DNA of 12,053 nt from Isohypsibius dastychi. Its lineage: Eukaryota > Tardigrada > Eutardigrada > Parachela > Isohypsibiidae. The stretch is taken from positions 1 through 12,053 of the forward strand of contig JAQIWT010001179.1 of assembly GCA_034696485.1 (NCBI GenBank), given 5' to 3'. The notes beneath the pieces were generated by a model. That model saw only the letters and a program-made list of their open reading frames with translations, ran no database searches and had not been told where the DNA came from. The translations under genes and the position numbers were made by a program. Of the stretch, positions 9,081-12,053 are shown piece by piece (position 1 is the stretch's first letter; each line of letters opens with the position of its first letter).

Positions 9081-9540
9081 ATGATAAGGATGTGCGACTT
9101 TATTTTAACCGGAGTATTAAAACTGGAGTATTTCTTAAATCGAACTTACACTGCGGGATCGAAATTACGGAGAAAAGTGTTAGCTCCACTCAGAACCAGA
9201 AACATCCAATACCGCAAGAGCTGTGGAAACTTTGCTCGGGGGACAAGAAATCCTTCGGACGTACCTTTGAATTTCTAAAAGATGCCAATTCGATAAACAC
9301 CGATTGAAACAAAATTCCAACTCTCTTTCGAATCAAACAACCAGATGAGATCTTTTCAAAAAAATGACCGGAAGCGATCCTCAGAGGTCAAGTTGGCGAT
9401 GAATTCCACAACATCAGAGATTGGCAGACAACGTTTCGTTTTCGGACTGCCGTCAAAATAAAAAGTTGATAAAAAGTTTGGTTAATTATGTCTGTTGTTG
9501 AAGATACTTCATCGCCGATCGAGGCAATCCAAATAGATAT

Positions 9541-9546
9541 TTTATT
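9541..9546 (-). terminator. AATAAA poly(A) signal of the unrecognised gene
   Basis: On the minus strand AATAAA lies 33 nt after the TGA stop at 9581-9579. This agrees with the terminal-exon call and marks the boundary with DONSON copy B, which begins about 80 nt further on. Confidence 0.6.
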
Positions 9547-9578
9547 CAGTTACGAAGTCATACATAATCACCGGTAGA

Positions 9579-10891
9579 TCATGGAGTCCATTCCACCGTA
9601 GCACTCGCACTAACAGCCATCCTTACATCGGCGGGTAGATGTTCGAAAGTAACAAAATTTAAAACCGTATTTCTTGAACCGGTCTGAATTTTTGTCTTTG
9701 ACACCACGATGTCTCCTCGAATATCGTAAAACGTGACCCTGCAAAAACAGAACCATCTCAGAAACAATTTTCAATTCACTGGAATTCATCTCATGTATTA
9801 GGTTGAATTCCGCTAACTGTAATCTGCTAAATCTTTGACCTGCAGTGAACACGGATTTCAGATCGGAAAATTTACTATCGCGAATTCAGGTCAGCAGGAA
9901 CGGAATAATTAACAGGCAATCTTCCAGAAATTGCCCTCATTGCAGACTATGAATATGATCTGCAGAGCAGATTCTGCACAACGGTTAGAAACTTTCCTAA
10001 TACGTGATTCAGGTCTAGATGAAACAAAACTAATTCCAGATATTATTCTCAGTGCAATTACCATGTTAAAATATTTTATTATCGAGAATTAGAATCAGAA
10101 TAATCGAGAATCAGAATTATCGAGCGGAATTCTGAATCAGAATTAAGACGCTGTTGGCAAATCGGCACATTAGAAACTTTTCTTCTTACGTCGCTTTAAT
10201 TCTCAAGAGTCTTCGGTGATGAACTCCTCGAACGATAACTTCCACAATTCCGGTGTTTTTTGCGCCAACTTTCACCTGAAAAACCATAATAAATGAGAAA
10301 TGGGTAGAGGAAGAGAAACTGGATTTTACCATTGGATGCATGTTAATCATTTTTGAAACATTGCCTGTTCTGCTTCGCGCGGAGTTCTTAAGATATTGAA
10401 TTAAATTCTGAAAGGAATAATTTCTTAGCTCTGAAAAGCTTAACTGTGAATTCTCGCATGTTCTCTAATATGGAAACAACAAGTGGCACATTATATTAAA
10501 ACGTTTTCTTTAACGCAGTATGAGATAAGTCTGAAAAAACCACAACAGGGGTCCGAAAATCAAGTAGACATATTTAGCCCAAAAATTATTCCAGGTGGAA
10601 ATAAAATAGTAGAAAAAGTGTACCGACGAGAAAGATTCCGGGACAAAAACTACTCATTTCTCATGACGTAAAATCATAATAAATATTCAGTAAATTACCT
10701 CTAATCCATATTCATCTTCCTCATATGGCTCAGCAACGGTCGTGACTGGAGTCCCAAACGTCGGAATCTGAAACATCAGTTTTGGAATGGAATAATCCAG
10801 AAACGAGTCAGTCAGCTCTGCTTACGGTTTTATCCGTCTTGATCTCATAAATCACAGCCTCTCGACGAACTGCAACGGCAAGGACATCCAT
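9579..10891 (-). CDS. Unrecognised five-exon gene, 152-aa product if started at 10891
   Basis: I do not recognise this protein. Exons 10901-10826, 10767-10699, 10407-10330, 10275-10190 and 9738-9579 have good GT-AG signals (donors GTAAGC, GTAATT, GTAAAA, GTAAGA; acceptors such as TTTCAG and TTTTTGCAG) and matching phases at all four joints, which is strong evidence for a real gene. Introns are 58, 291, 54 and 451 nt. The first ATG, at 10891 in a good context (ATCATGG), gives 152 aa starting MDVLAVAVRREAVIYEIK. Next come an acidic stretch (EPYEEDEYGLE), a basic one (KNSARSRTGN) and a hydrophobic/basic C-terminal half that looks like beta strands (GIVEVIVRGVHHRRLLRIKA, then VTFYDIRGDIVV). The frame continues upstream into 11175-10982 and possibly the MED12-like exon, so the true N-terminus may be longer. 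A poly(A) signal follows the stop. Confidence 0.6.
10079..10145. repeat. Short imperfect tandem repeat, ATCGAGAATCAGAAT-like
   Basis: About three imperfect units built on ATCGAGAATCAGAAT lie in the long last intron of the unrecognised gene. The final unit also contains ATTCTGAATCAGAATT, so it is partly self-complementary (ATTCTGATTC against GAATCAGAAT). It looks like a local slippage or microsatellite-type expansion. Confidence 0.6.
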
Positions 10892-10981
10892 GATGCAAGA
10901 ACTGGAAGAAAAATAAATCAACTGGAAGATAAAGAAATCAATAGGAAAAAAACTCGATTTAAATGCTCATCATCAACAAAC

Positions 10982-11175
10982 TTGCAACGAATGGAGATCT
11001 TCTGGCAACTTGTCGAATTCAAATCGTCAGGAAACAGCTCAAACTCACGAGATTTACAGGGTGTGGATTCGCTTTTGTAGAGCTGCTGAGGTACCCTCAA
11101 AGAAACCAGGAGAATGCAGCAGAAACCCAGAATTCTGACGCGTCGACAGTCGACACCGGGAATCTTAACGCGCAC
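10982..11175 (-). CDS. Possible upstream exon of the unrecognised gene, with a hydrophobic segment
   Basis: A 194-nt open stretch runs from an acceptor-like GTTAG (ending 11176) to a donor-like GTTTGT at 10981. It ends with two bases of a codon that the exon at 10901 completes, so the phase matches. It encodes a basic start, a hydrophobic run (ILGFCCILLVSL) and four later or flanking cysteines. Its first codon is GTG and no in-frame ATG exists before 10891. It is therefore either an internal exon spliced from the MED12-like exon (11239, phase 0, 63-nt intron with a weak GTTTTT donor), untranslated leader, or not an exon. The hydrophobic run weakly resembles the MED12 stretch around human VEFFNLVLLFCELIRH; I cannot confirm that. 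Confidence 0.35.
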
Positions 11176-11238
11176 CTAACGTGTGTCCCAAAGAAACCGA
11201 AAGCGGATTGATATTTGTATATGAGGTAGTCTAAAAAC

Positions 11239-11672
11239 CAATGTGACCGAACCTTTGAATGATCTAATTTTCAGCTGACCGTTGATCTCGAATTTCGTCC
11301 CATGGAGATCCAAAAATATAAAAAGTGGGTCTTGAAGCGGAAACTGGATTGGGTCTTCTTCAGACATCAATTCGCCGAGTATTTGTGGTTGGTTAATCAG
11401 CTGAATTTGAAGACGTTCCAAAATATGGACAACGACTAAACTGCGATGAACACCGCTTCTTCGAGGCCTGGTGACCCATTGGCATAAGACCAGAAGAATC
11501 GGCAGGTAAACTTTTTTGAAGTTCAGTGAGGCGAGATCAAAAGACATGACTGATTTGAAGATGTTTCCGTACAGAACATCCATGTTGTTGTTTCCATCGG
11601 ATTTCTGGAAGGAGTAGCGGTCCAACGCTTCAAGTGCTGCCAATGAAGTCCAGACCAGCGATACGGCAGAAT
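11239..11672 (-). CDS. MED12 internal exon (LCEWAV-region piece), detached copy
   Basis: One open exon of 144 codons follows an acceptor TTATTCTTTAG (ending 11673). LEALDRYSFQKSDGNNNMD aligns with human MED12 LEVLDSHSFERSDFSNSLD. VLCQWVTRPRRSGVHRSLVV aligns with [27 protein letters not shown] aligns with LLQFLD. In human MED12 this comes right after QAVEVRW, which is where the left-edge MED12 gene leaves the window, yet this exon lies 9 kb upstream on the same strand. It cannot belong to the left-edge transcript in that order. I find no preceding MED12 exon in the 380 nt to the right edge. The frame is undamaged, which suggests constraint or recent origin. A donor is uncertain: GTTTTT at 11238 keeps phase with 11175, while GTTCGG at about 11253 is another option. 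Confidence 0.83.
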
Positions 11673-12053
11673 CTAAAGAATAATAAAAGATACCGTTTAA
11701 GATAAGAAATAAACATTATGAAAAAACAATTCCGATGAAAATCTCAACCAAAGCGCATCTGACTATGTGAACTCAGCGAGGCAGAATATGAAACCAAATA
11801 CTGTCTGCAAGATGAAAGACAAAATCCGTGCAAAAACCAAGAAACATCATGAACTTGTTTAAACATACATCAAGCAGAGAGCAAAAGACAAAAATTCAAA
11901 ATTATATCTAGTTGAAAGCACTTCAATGACACCTCACTGAAAAAGCATTCCATGAATTCCGATTTAAAAACTTAACCTGAAATTTCACAAAGAAACCGGT
12001 TGGACAACAACATTAATCACATAAAATTTGAGACACCACGTCCGGACGAAAAA
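11673..12053. other. Upstream flank of the MED12-like exon, no gene seen
   Basis: No MED12 coding sequence, ORF of note, RNA gene or repeat is recognised here on either strand. It is either an intron longer than most in the window, a promoter region, or sequence beyond a duplication breakpoint. Confidence 0.5.

Larger units (their letters stand above)
7785..9460 (-). pseudogene. DONSON copy B, partial tandem duplicate (exons 2-5), decayed
   Basis: This copy has the same orientation as copy A and lies directly upstream of it. Exon 2 remnant about 9460-9361 (VVEFIANLTSEDRF identical to copy A), exon 3 remnant about 9250-9140 (YWMF, then RNFDPAV), exon 4 remnant about 8526-8379 and exon 5 remnant 7914-7785. 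Damage: exon 2 ends in a stop after a T-run; exon 4 has an in-frame TGA at 8464-8462 and lost about 120 and about 27 nt relative to copy A; exon 5 has TGA at 7841-7839 where copy A has GGA, plus an internal deletion of over 100 nt. Exons 1, 6 and 7 are absent. Intron sequence next to exons 4 and 5 and the exon 4 donor (GTAAGA) also match copy A, so this was a DNA-level duplication, not a retrocopy. Copy B keeps the frame at two places where copy A does not. Confidence 0.85.

Noticed and set aside
9081-9307. Two overlapping plus-strand frames
   Set aside because: They are antisense to the decayed exon 3 of DONSON copy B and match nothing recognisable.
9739-9852. Open frame (EFNLIHEMNSSELK) as an extra exon of the orphan gene
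   Set aside because: It ends in the acceptor TTTTTGCAG used by exon 9738-9579 and is in a different frame from that exon; best read as intron.

Overview
This is eukaryotic nuclear DNA from an invertebrate with a compact, AT-rich genome, most likely an arthropod. A springtail or other basal hexapod would fit, but that is inference. The evidence is: coding exons joined by canonical GT-AG introns, many of them 50-160 nt; AATAAA or ATTAAA signals right at or just after stop codons; a TCAGT initiator with a TATA-like box about 26-30 nt upstream; and proteins of the animal Mediator, DONSON and MATH-BTB families. There is no sign of prokaryotic operons, CRISPR or integrated viral genes. Nearly all genes lie on the minus strand, so the window reads right to left.

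Layout from right to left. (1) 11.67-11.24 kb: an intact exon encoding an internal piece of Mediator subunit 12 (MED12), cut off from its N-terminus. (2) 11.18-9.58 kb: a chain of phase-matched exons for a small protein I do not recognise, ending with a clear poly(A) signal; it may be spliced to the MED12-like exon. (3) 9.46-7.78 kb: a decayed partial copy of DONSON (Drosophila humpty dumpty) covering exons 2-5. (4) 7.69-5.39 kb: a second DONSON copy with more exons, also carrying frame lesions. (5) 4.99-4.78 kb, plus strand: a fragment related to the first part of the next gene. (6) 4.34-3.10 kb: a two-exon MATH-like/BTB/BACK protein of 371 aa resembling CUL3 adaptors. (7) 2.54-0 kb: promoter, uORF-rich leader and the first exons of an intact MED12 gene that runs off the left edge after 445 codons.

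The genes do not form a pathway. MED12 (Mediator CDK8 module), DONSON (replicative helicase assembly and fork protection) and the BTB adaptor are unrelated housekeeping or regulatory functions. What stands out is segmental duplication and decay. MED12 sequence appears twice on one strand in an order that cannot be one transcript, and the two pieces abut in protein coordinates without overlapping. DONSON is partly duplicated at DNA level with its introns kept, and each copy is broken at different sites. The MATH part of the BTB gene has an old inverted relative just upstream. Exon boundaries come from reading splice sites and frames by eye; no transcript or database evidence was available.
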